Source: Myxococcales bacterium (GTDB taxonomy: Bacteria; Myxococcota_A; Polyangia; Nannocystales; Nannocystaceae). From it: DNA of 64,000 nucleotides. The stretch covers positions 29,713 to 93,712 of the forward strand of contig JACKDU010000017.1 in the NCBI GenBank assembly GCA_020633335.1, given 5' to 3'. Positions within the stretch are counted from its first letter, which is position 1. Each line of letters begins with the position of its first letter. The notes beneath the pieces were generated by a model. The model saw only the letters and a list, made by a program, of their open reading frames with translations. It was not told the DNA's origin and ran no database searches. Position numbers and translations under genes: made by a program. Below, piece by piece: positions 41,817 through 49,769 of this stretch.

Positions 41817-41860
41817 CACCTCGCATCTCGACAATACGCAGAGAGTATGCCGTCGAGGTG
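41817..41860. terminator. Hairpin-forming sequence between convergent genes
   Basis: CTCGAC-A-ATAC (41826-41836) can pair with GTAT-GCC-GTCGAG (41845-41857), with CACCTCG/CGAGGTG as an alternative outer pair. No T run follows, so termination is only suggested by its place between the antitoxin and the 3' end of the CHAT gene. Confidence 0.3.
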
Positions 41861-41932
41861 TTCTGATAATCCCCCGCTCACTCAATCGAGGCAGAGGGTT
41901 CATCCCAAAGGGCTCGCGCGAGCGTCGCCCGC

Positions 41933-44900
41933 TCACTCCGACGCCGAGAGCTCTTCTCGGAGGGCGAGCGCGCGGGCCTTGAGCTCCCGGGCCCGGGCCC
42001 GGTCGCCCGCCTCGGCCTCGATATCGCCCATCTTCTCCAGCAAGTCCGCGCGGTCGCGCTTGACCCCGGCTGCGCTCGGATCAGCCTCCACGAGCTCGTC
42101 GAGGGCGGCGAGCGCGCGCGCGTAGAGCTCGCGCGCCCGGGCGACATCGCCGGCCCGAACCTCGACATCGGCGAGCCCTGTGAGCGAGACGAAGAGGTCG
42201 CGCTTGGCCAGCGCGGACTTCGGATCGAAGCCCTTGAGGTCCTCCCGGAGGCCGAGGGAGCGAGCGTAGAGCTCGCGCGCACGGGTGACATCGCCGGCCA
42301 AAGCCTCGACCTTGCCCAAGTTGTTCAGTGAGACGGAGAGGTCGCGCTTGGCCATCGCGGAGCTTGGGTCGGCCGCGGCGAGCTCTTCTTTGAGGGCGAC
42401 CGAGCGCGCGAAGAGCTCGCGCGCGCGGCCGAGCTCGCCGGCCTCCACCTCGACGTCGCCCATCTTGTTCAGCGAGACCGCGAGGCCTCGCTTGGCCGCC
42501 GCGGAGCGCGGGTCGGCCTCGGCGAGCTCTTCTCGGAGGGCGACCGAGCGCGCGAGGAGCTCGCGGGCGCGGCCCACGTCACCGGCCTCGAGCTCGACGT
42601 CGCCCAGCTTCCCCAGTGAAACCGTGAGGTCATGCTTCGCTCTGGCGGAATGGGGATCGGCGTCGGCGAGCTCTTCTACGATCGTCAGGGCACGGGCGTA
42701 GAGCTCGCGCGCGCGTTCGATATCACCAGCCTCGACGGCGACGTCACCCACCTGGTGCAGCGAGATCGCCACGTCGCGCTTGGGCTGAGCGTCGTCGGGG
42801 CTGGCCTCGAGGAGCTCTTCATGGATCGCAAGGCCGCGGGCATAGAGCTCGCGCGCGCGCGCGACGTCGCCGGCCAGGACCGCGAGATCGGCCAGTCCGC
42901 CCAGCGAGACCGCGAGGTCACGCTTGATCTCGGCGGAGCCAGGATCAGCCCTGGCGAGCTCCTCCACGAGCTCGAGGGCGCGGCTGCGGAGCTCGCGCGC
43001 GCGCGCGAGGTCGCCGGCCTCGACCTCGACTTCGCCGAGGGCATCCAACCTGATCACGAGATCGCGCTTGAGCTGGTGGGACGAAGGCTCGGCCTTGGCG
43101 AGCTCTTCGGTGATCACCAGGGCGCGAGCTCGGAGCTCACGGGCGCGGGCGAGGTCGCCGGCCTCGACCTCGATGCCGCCCAGGATGTCGAGCGTGAGCG
43201 AGAGATCGCGGCTGGCCCTGACCGATTGCGGTTGGGCCTCGGCGAGCTCTTCGGCGATCTCGAGCGCAGCCAGATACTCGGCGCGCGCGACGTCGACATT
43301 GTCGGTATGCAGCGCTTCATCGCCCCGCATGCCGTGCGCCACCATGATCTCACGCCGAGCCTCATAGTCCTCCTCGGTGACCCCGAGCTCACGGAGCGTC
43401 CCCTGAAGGAGCACGAGGATCTCCTTCGCCTCCGAGCGGGCCTCCGGGTGGCGCTCGAGCTTCGGGAGCACGTCGTGGAGGATCGTCTTCGTGACCTTGA
43501 CCGCCTGATCCAGACGGGTTTGGGCGGTGTCACGCTCGCGCGACGCCTCCTCGCGGGCCGCGAACGCGTCAGCGCGCTGGTCGAAGGCATAGATGCTGAC
43601 ACCGGTCATTCCGAGGACGCCGATGCTCAAGCTGGTGATCACGCCGATGACCGCCCGCCGACGCCGCCGACGCTGGGCCTCCTGCTCCGCCTCGACCCGC
43701 TGGCGCTCCGCGGCGCTCGCCTCGACGAACGCACGCACGGAGCTCTCGACGTCGTCCCCGTGCTCGCGGATGAATTCCAGCGCCCGCTCGAGCCTGACGC
43801 CGGTGAGGAGGCTCTGGTGCTCGGCCCAGACCCGCAGCCGCTCGTGCTCCGCGAGCTTCTCGCGGTCCTCGCCGACCCAGCGCCGGAGGACGCTCCAGCG
43901 CCGGATTAGGGCCTCGTGCGCGATCTCGAGGGTCCGGGTCGCGCCATGATCCGCCGACGTTCGGACGACCAGGCGAGCTTCGACGAGGCGGTCCAGGACC
44001 GCTTCGAACTCGGCGCGCGGCGCCGCCTCGCTCGGCTGGACGCGGGCGAGCTCGACGCGGCGGCGGGTGTCCACCGCCTCGTCGTCGCGGGTGTCGACCA
44101 GGCGCACCAGGAGCCGACGGACCTGGGCCTGCTCGGCCGCCGGCAGGTGCTCGACGAGCTCGTTGGCGTCGCGCTCGAGCGCGCCGGCGAGGCCGCCCAT
44201 CGCCTCGTAGACGGTCGCCGAGAGGACGTTGCCGACCCGCGCCTCCCAGAGCTTCTCGAGGGCGTATTGGAGGAGCGGGAGGGCGCCGGGCTCGGTGCCG
44301 ACGTCAGCCAGGATCCGGTCGACGAGGCCCGGCGCGAAGCGGAGGCCGACCCGCTCGGCCGGGCGCTCGAGCACCCTGCGGATCTGCTGCGGGCCCATGC
44401 GGGGCACGGCGACGCGGTGGTCCTCGTCGTAGGCGACGGCGTCGAGGGCGAGGCCCGTGTCGTCGAGGACGAGGTCGCCGCATCGGCCGAGGAAGTCGAC
44501 CCGGAGGGAGGCGACGACGTGGAGGCCAGTGTCGGCCTGGGAGTCCGACCAGAGCCGCCGGACGAAGGCGATCCGCTCGGCCGGGTCCTCGGTCTGGGTG
44601 AACACCTCCTCGAATTGATCGATGACCAGGAGGAGCGGGCGATCGGCCGGCGCATCCGCCAGCTTCAACTCGAGCTCAGCGAGCGCCGCGGACCCGGGTC
44701 GCATCGTCAACACGCACCACGCACCCGATCGCGTCGGCCGCAGGCGGCCGACATCAGGGACCACGCCCGCCAGGACGATCGACGACTTGCCGGTGCCCGA
44801 CTCGCCGTAGACGACCATGAAGCGCGGTCGCCCCGTGTCGATGAGCGCCTGCATGTCGCCGAGGGTCTCCTCGTGCTCGCGCTCGCGGCCGAAGAAGAAG

Positions 44901-46039
44901 CGGCGGTGCTCGGGCTCGAAGGCGGAGAGGCCTCGATAGGGGCAGAAGACGACCGGACGCGTGTCATCGCCGTCGGCCTCGCGGGCGTAGAGCTGGAGGC
45001 TCGCCCAGTCGAGGTGCTCGGTCAGGCGAGCGAGGCGCCCGCGGGCCTCGGTGAAGGCGCGCTCGAGCGGCTGAAGCTCGACGAGGAGGGCGCGGTAGAG
45101 GGCCTCGGTGAGGACGATCGAGCCGTCGATCGAGAGCGGGAAACGGGAGGCCACCACCGACTGGATCCCGGTGCGGTGGAGGGCCTGGGCGACGCTGCCG
45201 AGGTGATTGCCGAGCTCCCCGGTGTTGCCGCCGTCGCAGGCGGCGAGGACGACGAGGCGGAGGGTCCCGGCGTGGGGCGCGAGGAGGCGCCGGAGCTGGC
45301 CGGCGTCGACGACCTCGCCGTCGAGGACGAGCCCGAAGGTCGACCCCACGCGACCGCCGTGGCAGAGGAGGTGCAGGATCGTGACGGGCTCGCCCGCGGC
45401 CTCGGCATTCGTCAGCGCCTCCGCGAGGCGCCGCGCCGACGCCCCCGCGAGGACGTCCGTGGCGGCGTCGAAGGGCATGAAGCCCTCGGCCCAGGCGCTA
45501 GCGAGGGCGCGCTGGTGCTCGGCCGCCGGCACCGCCCCGCCCGCGGCCGACCAGGCGAAGAGCACCCGACCGCCCTCCGGCCGCGGTGAGGGGCGCTCGG
45601 CCACGGTCGTGGTCCCGGGCCATTCATGACGGAGGAGGACACCTGGGAGCTCGCCGAGGTGCTGACCGGAGGCGCCGACCGCGAGGAGCTCCCAGGGGAG
45701 CGCATAGAGCTCGGCGGCGTTCGAGCGCAGGGTGATGAGGACGGGGCGGCCGGCCTCGCTGGCCGATCGGATCTCGTCGCCGAGGCGCTCCCAGCCCGCG
45801 GGTGCGAGGGCGCGGCGGAGGAGATCGCCGAGGCGCTGGCGGAGGGCGGGGTCGCTACCAGGCTGACGGAGGGCGCCGAGATCGGCGAGGAGGCGCGGGT
45901 CCCAGGCGATCTCAAAGCGCGTACGACCGCCGCCCGGGGTGCGGAGGCTGTAGGCCTGAGGACGGAGCTGGAAGGCGTGGGGATCGTCGGGCTCGTCGGT
46001 CCGCGTGAGCTCGAGGACAAGGGCGAGGGCTCCGGTCAT
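41933..46039 (-). CDS. CHAT - nSTAND1 NTPase - TM - TPR protein
   Basis: 1368 aa. The start is placed at MTGALALVLELTRTDE because it begins the CHAT domain; an upstream in-frame Met at 46270 would add basic, low-quality sequence. Residues ~1-335 are a CHAT caspase-like protease with the His (LHLLCHGGRVG, ~225) and Cys (VVLAACDGGNTGEL, ~267) of the dyad. Residues ~350-760 are a novel-STAND NTPase: CPYRGLSAFEPEHRRFFFGRE, Walker A YGESGTGKSS (~415), Walker B LLLVIDQFEEVF (~475), ALPLLQYALEKLW and a winged-helix-like IAHEALIRRW. One transmembrane helix (~795-818) and a coiled coil precede nine full 48-residue TPR units plus a partial tenth (~895-1365), unit end KRDL.VSLG.LGDVE.EAGD. This is an NLR-like design: TPR sensor, NTPase switch, protease effector. 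It is divergent from the LuxR-TPR gene. Confidence 0.9.
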   Translation of the reverse strand: MTGALALVLELTRTDEPDDPHAFQLRPQAYSLRTPGGGRTRFEIAWDPRLLADLGALRQPGSDPALRQRLGDLLRRALAPAGWERLGDEIRSASEAGRPVLITLRSNAAELYALPWELLAVGASGQHLGELPGVLLRHEWPGTTTVAERPSPRPEGGRVLFAWSAAGGAVPAAEHQRALASAWAEGFMPFDAATDVLAGASARRLAEALTNAEAAGEPVTILHLLCHGGRVGSTFGLVLDGEVVDAGQLRRLLAPHAGTLRLVVLAACDGGNTGELGNHLGSVAQALHRTGIQSVVASRFPLSIDGSIVLTEALYRALLVELQPLERAFTEARGRLARLTEHLDWASLQLYAREADGDDTRPVVFCPYRGLSAFEPEHRRFFFGREREHEETLGDMQALIDTGRPRFMVVYGESGTGKSSIVLAGVVPDVGRLRPTRSGAWCVLTMRPGSAALAELELKLADAPADRPLLLVIDQFEEVFTQTEDPAERIAFVRRLWSDSQADTGLHVVASLRVDFLGRCGDLVLDDTGLALDAVAYDEDHRVAVPRMGPQQIRRVLERPAERVGLRFAPGLVDRILADVGTEPGALPLLQYALEKLWEARVGNVLSATVYEAMGGLAGALERDANELVEHLPAAEQAQVRRLLVRLVDTRDDEAVDTRRRVELARVQPSEAAPRAEFEAVLDRLVEARLVVRTSADHGATRTLEIAHEALIRRWSVLRRWVGEDREKLAEHERLRVWAEHQSLLTGVRLERALEFIREHGDDVESSVRAFVEASAAERQRVEAEQEAQRRRRRRAVIGVITSLSIGVLGMTGVSIYAFDQRADAFAAREEASRERDTAQTRLDQAVKVTKTILHDVLPKLERHPEARSEAKEILVLLQGTLRELGVTEEDYEARREIMVAHGMRGDEALHTDNVDVARAEYLAALEIAEELAEAQPQSVRASRDLSLTLDILGGIEVEAGDLARARELRARALVITEELAKAEPSSHQLKRDLVIRLDALGEVEVEAGDLARARELRSRALELVEELARADPGSAEIKRDLAVSLGGLADLAVLAGDVARARELYARGLAIHEELLEASPDDAQPKRDVAISLHQVGDVAVEAGDIERARELYARALTIVEELADADPHSARAKHDLTVSLGKLGDVELEAGDVGRARELLARSVALREELAEADPRSAAAKRGLAVSLNKMGDVEVEAGELGRARELFARSVALKEELAAADPSSAMAKRDLSVSLNNLGKVEALAGDVTRARELYARSLGLREDLKGFDPKSALAKRDLFVSLTGLADVEVRAGDVARARELYARALAALDELVEADPSAAGVKRDRADLLEKMGDIEAEAGDRARARELKARALALREELSASE
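42000..43330 (-). repeat. 144-bp tandem repeat coding the TPR array (nine full units and a partial one)
   Basis: Each unit codes RARELYARALAL.EEL..ADP.SA..KRDL.VSLG.LGDVEVEAGD. Units are similar but not identical. Confidence 0.85.
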
Positions 46040-46170
46040 CGCACGCGCCCGCGCTGCACCGTCGTCCGCGGGAGCGCTTGATCTCGCACCGATGAGGCGC
46101 GGTGTGTACTCGTGGATATCAATCGATTCCCCCCGGCACATTCGCCGGAGCCTCGCCCCAACACTCTTAA

Positions 46171-46185
46171 CCTGGCGACGCCAGG
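46171..46185. promoter_or_regulatory. Perfect palindrome CCTGGCGACGCCAGG, candidate operator
   Basis: 15-bp inverted repeat with a single central A, 132 nt upstream of the CHAT gene start and ~340 nt upstream of the regulator gene. Symmetry and position fit a dimeric regulator site, possibly the adjacent LuxR-type protein. Confidence 0.4.
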
Positions 46186-46202
46186 CTACACAAGATCGCC
46201 AG

Positions 46203-46225
46203 ATCGCGCATTCCAATAGCGCGAT
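46203..46225. promoter_or_regulatory. Inverted repeat ATCGCGC-N9-GCGCGAT
   Basis: 7-bp arms around ATTCCAATA in the same intergenic region; either a second binding site or a hairpin. Confidence 0.35.
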
Positions 46226-46503
46226 GGCAAGCCGGCTGCCCGGCACCACCGGACGCGCAAGTTCACTCAAATCAGCGCAGCACCCACCGCACCCAAAGAA
46301 ACGTCACTCACCCCCCAAGAGCGCGGCAGCGAGGGCGCTGAGCCCACGCAGAGCAGCTCGTTCGCCAAACACAATTGCCCTCTCGCACATTCACCCCGCC
46401 CCCAGGACAAAAGCGGCCCCACGGCCAGCTCGTTGGCGCCCCCCGCCTGAGCGCTAATAACGCTTGCGGAGGTCCCCGAGCCGGCCCCATGATGGCATAT
46501 GAG

Positions 46504-46509
46504 TATAGT
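46504..46509 (+). promoter_or_regulatory. -10-like TATAGT of the LuxR-TPR gene
   Basis: Near-consensus TATAGT ends 12 nt before the ATG at 46522; AAGGAG lies between them. Confidence 0.4.
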
Positions 46510-46521
46510 ATCAAGGAGCAG

Positions 46522-47982
46522 ATGCGCCCTCGCGGCGCAGACGCTCCCTATCTTCCCCCGGAGCGTCTGCGCCGCGGGTGGAGGTCCGAGAGCGTGACCG
46601 GCGCGGGCGACGGCATCGACCGCCTCTCGGCTCGCCAGCTCGAGATCCTCGAGCTAGTCGCCAAGGGCCTCACCAACCCCGAGATCGCCGAGGTCCTGAG
46701 GATCTCGCCGGCGACCGTCCGGACCCACGTGGGGCAGGTGCTCGCCCGCCTCGAGCTCTCCAACCGCACCGAGGCCGCCGCCGCCTACGTCGCCTGGGCC
46801 GCGTGTCCCCAGCAGATCGCGGCGGTCCTCGATCGACCGGCGATCGCGGTGCTGCCCGTCGAGGCCAACGATGACGAGCCAGCGACGCGCGCCGTCGCCT
46901 GGGGCTTCACCCACGACATCGCGGCGCTCTTCGCCCGCTGGTGCTGGTTCCCGGTGATCACGCCGCCTGCGAGGAGCGGGGCCGAGGGCCCCGGTCGGGG
47001 CCTCCGCGCGCGCTTCATCGTCGCCGCGGCCCTGCGGACGGCGACCCGACCCTGGCGGCTCAGCGTGCGGATCGTCGACGCCGAGGGCGGCGGCTGGCTC
47101 TGGACCGATCGCTACGACTTCTCGCCCGAGGAGCTCTATTCGGTCCAGGACAGCGTGTGCGCGTCGATCGTCGCCAACGCCTACCCGGTGATGGTCGCCC
47201 ACACCGAGGTCTCATTGCGGCGCCGCGTCGGCGCCTGCGACCTCAGCGCGTGGGAGATGGCCCACCACGGGATGCGGATCCAGGCCGCGCGCGCGTCCGG
47301 GACCCGGGCCACGGCCCAGGCGAGCTTCTCCGCGGCGATCGAGCGCGAGCCGGACCTCGTGCTCGCCCACTTCGGCCTCGGCCTCTGCTCCTTCGACGCG
47401 GTGCTCAACCAATCGGGCCCGCGCGAGGAGGCGAGGGAGCAACTCTACGCCTGCGCCCAGCGATGCATCGCCCTCGCGCCCCACGGCGCCGAGGGCTACT
47501 ACCTCCTCGCTCGCTACGCGCAGAGCTCCGGCGAGCACGACCTCGCGACCTTGATGCTCGAGACGGCGATCGCCCGCAACCCGAGCTTCGCGGCCGGCCA
47601 CGCGCTCCTCGCTCAGGTCCTCCAGCTCGTCGGCCGCTCCGACGAGGCGCTCACCCGCATGCGCGACGCGACCCGCCTCGACGGCCGCTCCTTCGTCGCC
47701 GGGATGGCGACGCTCCTCTTTGCCCGCGGCGAGTACCCGGAGGCGCTCGCGGCCGCCGAGGAGGCCGTCATCACCGCGCCGAGATACGCGTACGCGCGGG
47801 TGGTCGCGGCCGCGAGCGCCTGGTGGTCGCGCGAACCTGCCCGCGCGATCGGCCACGTCACCGCCCTGCGCGCGCTCTCGCCGAACTTCACGATAGCCTC
47901 GTTCGAGCAGGCCTTCGGGGCGACCAACGACGCCGTCATGCGGGTCTCCCGGGCGCTGCGGGCGATCGGCGTGGGCTCCTAG
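46522..47982 (+). CDS. LuxR-type HTH regulator fused to TolB-like/TPR sensor region
   Basis: 486 aa. The ATG at 46522 has AAGGAG close upstream; ATG 46489 or 46492 are alternatives that would place the TATAGT box inside the gene. Residues ~33-85 are a GerE/LuxR helix-turn-helix (LSARQLEILELVAKGLTNPEIAEVLRISPATVRTHVGQVLARL). Residues ~105-230 resemble the TolB-like N-terminal segment found in adenylate-cyclase and CadC-like TPR regulators (AIAVLPVEANDD, WGFTHDIAALFARW, ARFIVAAALRTATRPWRLSVRIVDAEGGGWLWTDRYD). The rest is TPR helices (WEMAHHGMRI, AIEREPDLVLAHFGLGLC, LARYAQSSGEHDLATLML, ARGEYPEALAAAEEAV). Usually this sensor half is joined to a winged helix; here it carries a LuxR HTH. It probably controls the divergent CHAT gene and/or the genes downstream. 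Confidence 0.82.
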   Translation: MRPRGADAPYLPPERLRRGWRSESVTGAGDGIDRLSARQLEILELVAKGLTNPEIAEVLRISPATVRTHVGQVLARLELSNRTEAAAAYVAWAACPQQIAAVLDRPAIAVLPVEANDDEPATRAVAWGFTHDIAALFARWCWFPVITPPARSGAEGPGRGLRARFIVAAALRTATRPWRLSVRIVDAEGGGWLWTDRYDFSPEELYSVQDSVCASIVANAYPVMVAHTEVSLRRRVGACDLSAWEMAHHGMRIQAARASGTRATAQASFSAAIEREPDLVLAHFGLGLCSFDAVLNQSGPREEAREQLYACAQRCIALAPHGAEGYYLLARYAQSSGEHDLATLMLETAIARNPSFAAGHALLAQVLQLVGRSDEALTRMRDATRLDGRSFVAGMATLLFARGEYPEALAAAEEAVITAPRYAYARVVAAASAWWSREPARAIGHVTALRALSPNFTIASFEQAFGATNDAVMRVSRALRAIGVGS

Positions 47983-48158
47983 GGCGCCGCCCCGCGCCGC
48001 GGCACGCGGCGCGGATCGGCGCGTCGCGTCGAGTCCTACGTCGATCGGCGGACCCCCGAACGAGGAGCCTACGCGCCCCGGACGATGGCGCCGGGGGCCC
48101 TCGTCCCCGATCGTGCAGACCTCGTCCTCCAGCGAGGACGCCACGCGACGGAGAGCCC

Positions 48159-49712
48159 ATGCCAGGACTTCTGACCTCCGATGAATCTCAGCTCGACCCC
48201 AAGCTCTTCACCTGGGCTCAGAACAAGAGTGAACAAAAAATTGCGCCATATCTGAACACCACAGCGCTCGGTGCAGACCTCGTGGCGATGGCAAACAAGA
48301 CGCTGCTCTCCGACGTTCCCCCCGAACACCTGCGGGGTCACGTACGACTGCAGAAGATCCTCCGTGGGACCACGCGAGCGATCACGATGCGCGGGCTCAA
48401 GGTCGAATTCGACCCCGGCCAGTGGGCGAACTGGTTCACGGCCGAGGACCAATGCATCACCATCAACATCCCGCTCAAGATGAAGTGGGTCTACAAGAAC
48501 ATGACCAAGGCGAGGGGCGACGCTCTCTGGAGCGGAAATCAGGGGGTCTTCTGGGCCCGCGATCGCGCCCATCGGAAATCGATGACTGACCTCATCTTGC
48601 CGTGGGCGTTCCGACACGAGTTCGGTCACTCCATTGACTACCTCACTCAGTTCATGAATCGCTTCGGATCGCGCCGCGAATTCGGCGGCTGGGCCGCCTA
48701 TGTAGGCGGCGACTACTCGAGCGGCCCCAGAGATCGACGGAAAAGCATGATCCAGGACATCCTCACCGGGGTGTGCCGAGAGCGCAGCGAGATCCGTCGA
48801 TCGTTGGACGATACCGCCAAGATGACCTCCGCGGCCAACTCGCTCATCGACTTCGCCTCGCAAGAGGACAAGTACACCAGCGCGACCTTTCGAGCGACGA
48901 TCAAGTCGAACATCGCAGCAATCGGCGATTCGCGCGCGCGCAGCCACATGGAGCGCGTCTGGGAGATCATCGACGCAGGCTCAAAGCAGCCCTGGCTCTC
49001 GGGGAGCCTCCTCGAGATGCTCGTCGTCGACGGCCGCGTCTACTCCTTCAACGCCATGGATGGCGCCTGGCACAGCTTCTGTGCAGCCGCGTACCGGGAG
49101 CGCGTCTCCAATTACCAGTTCGCGTCCCCTGCGGAATGGTTCGCCGAGTACTACAGCGCACGCTACGGCGAGAAGTCCGGCCCGGCCATGTACAAGACCC
49201 TGCGAGATAACATGCCAAAGAAGAGCATCGACGAGGCCGATCGACTCCTCGCGGCGGATTGCGACACGAACACCAAGGCCCTCAAGGCATTCCTCTGGTC
49301 CGACATTCCGGACCTGAGCAAGACCCTGAGCGCCAAGCAGCTCAAGCACATCGAGTCTTGCACCCGCGGCCGCCGAAAAGACGGCACCTTCTACATCGCA
49401 TCCTGCAAGGCGTGCATGACGGAGTACAGCGGCGCGAACCTCCGACTCGGCTCGCGCAGCGATATTTTGGGCGCGAACGTCCTCTGCACCGCCTGCACGC
49501 AGGCGCTGACCTCGTGCGACCTCCTGACTCAGGAGGTCAAGCCTTTGTGTACTCAATGCACATCCGCGATCAACGCCTCAAACAAGCTGAAGGTCAACTG
49601 GTCGTACCTCTGCGGCGCCACCAAGACGCCGGTCGTCCCGTGCACGCGCAGTCACTGGACTCCGACCCCAATAGACTCGGTCGAAGGGCTCATCCCCTGC
49701 CCCTGGTACTGA
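48159..49712 (+). CDS. HEFGH zinc peptidase-like protein with CxxC zinc-knuckle tail
   Basis: 517 aa, no signal peptide. GGAGAG precedes the ATG. Residues ~150-156 carry RHEFGHSIDYL, an HExxH zinc-peptidase site. A candidate third ligand region, SPAEWFAEYYSARYG, is ~170 residues later. Residues ~405-517 hold CxxC or CxxxC pairs (SCKACMTEY, LCTACTQAL, CDLLTQ, LCTQCTSAI, LCGATKTPVVPC), which could form two or three zinc ribbons. Lys/Asn/Ile are more common than in neighbours, and codons such as AAA, ATT and TAT appear, so the gene looks transferred. It is 57 nt upstream of the giant gene on the same strand. A cytoplasmic or non-classically secreted peptidase or toxin is possible; no family was recognised. 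Confidence 0.7.
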   Translation: MPGLLTSDESQLDPKLFTWAQNKSEQKIAPYLNTTALGADLVAMANKTLLSDVPPEHLRGHVRLQKILRGTTRAITMRGLKVEFDPGQWANWFTAEDQCITINIPLKMKWVYKNMTKARGDALWSGNQGVFWARDRAHRKSMTDLILPWAFRHEFGHSIDYLTQFMNRFGSRREFGGWAAYVGGDYSSGPRDRRKSMIQDILTGVCRERSEIRRSLDDTAKMTSAANSLIDFASQEDKYTSATFRATIKSNIAAIGDSRARSHMERVWEIIDAGSKQPWLSGSLLEMLVVDGRVYSFNAMDGAWHSFCAAAYRERVSNYQFASPAEWFAEYYSARYGEKSGPAMYKTLRDNMPKKSIDEADRLLAADCDTNTKALKAFLWSDIPDLSKTLSAKQLKHIESCTRGRRKDGTFYIASCKACMTEYSGANLRLGSRSDILGANVLCTACTQALTSCDLLTQEVKPLCTQCTSAINASNKLKVNWSYLCGATKTPVVPCTRSHWTPTPIDSVEGLIPCPWY

Positions 49713-49769
49713 GGGCCCGCGCGCCCCTCTTTGACGCTGTCGCTCCATCCCGCACCGAAGGGAAATCTC

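Larger units (their letters stand above)
46040..46488. other. AT-richer intergenic control region between the CHAT-STAND and LuxR-TPR genes
   Basis: About 450 nt with noticeably lower GC than its surroundings and no supported gene. Two inverted repeats are visible: CCTGGCG-A-CGCCAGG (46171-46185) and ATCGCGC, 9 nt, GCGCGAT (46203-46225). Being between divergent genes, one a LuxR-type regulator, this probably contains both promoters and operator sites. Confidence 0.5.

Noticed and set aside
46171..46185. Intrinsic terminator
   Set aside because: Palindrome between divergent promoters with no T tract; an operator is more likely.
46489..46521. ATG 46489 as the start of the LuxR-TPR gene
   Set aside because: GGAGG is 16 nt away and a near-consensus TATAGT box would fall inside the gene; ATG 46522 with AAGGAG is preferred, though not certain.
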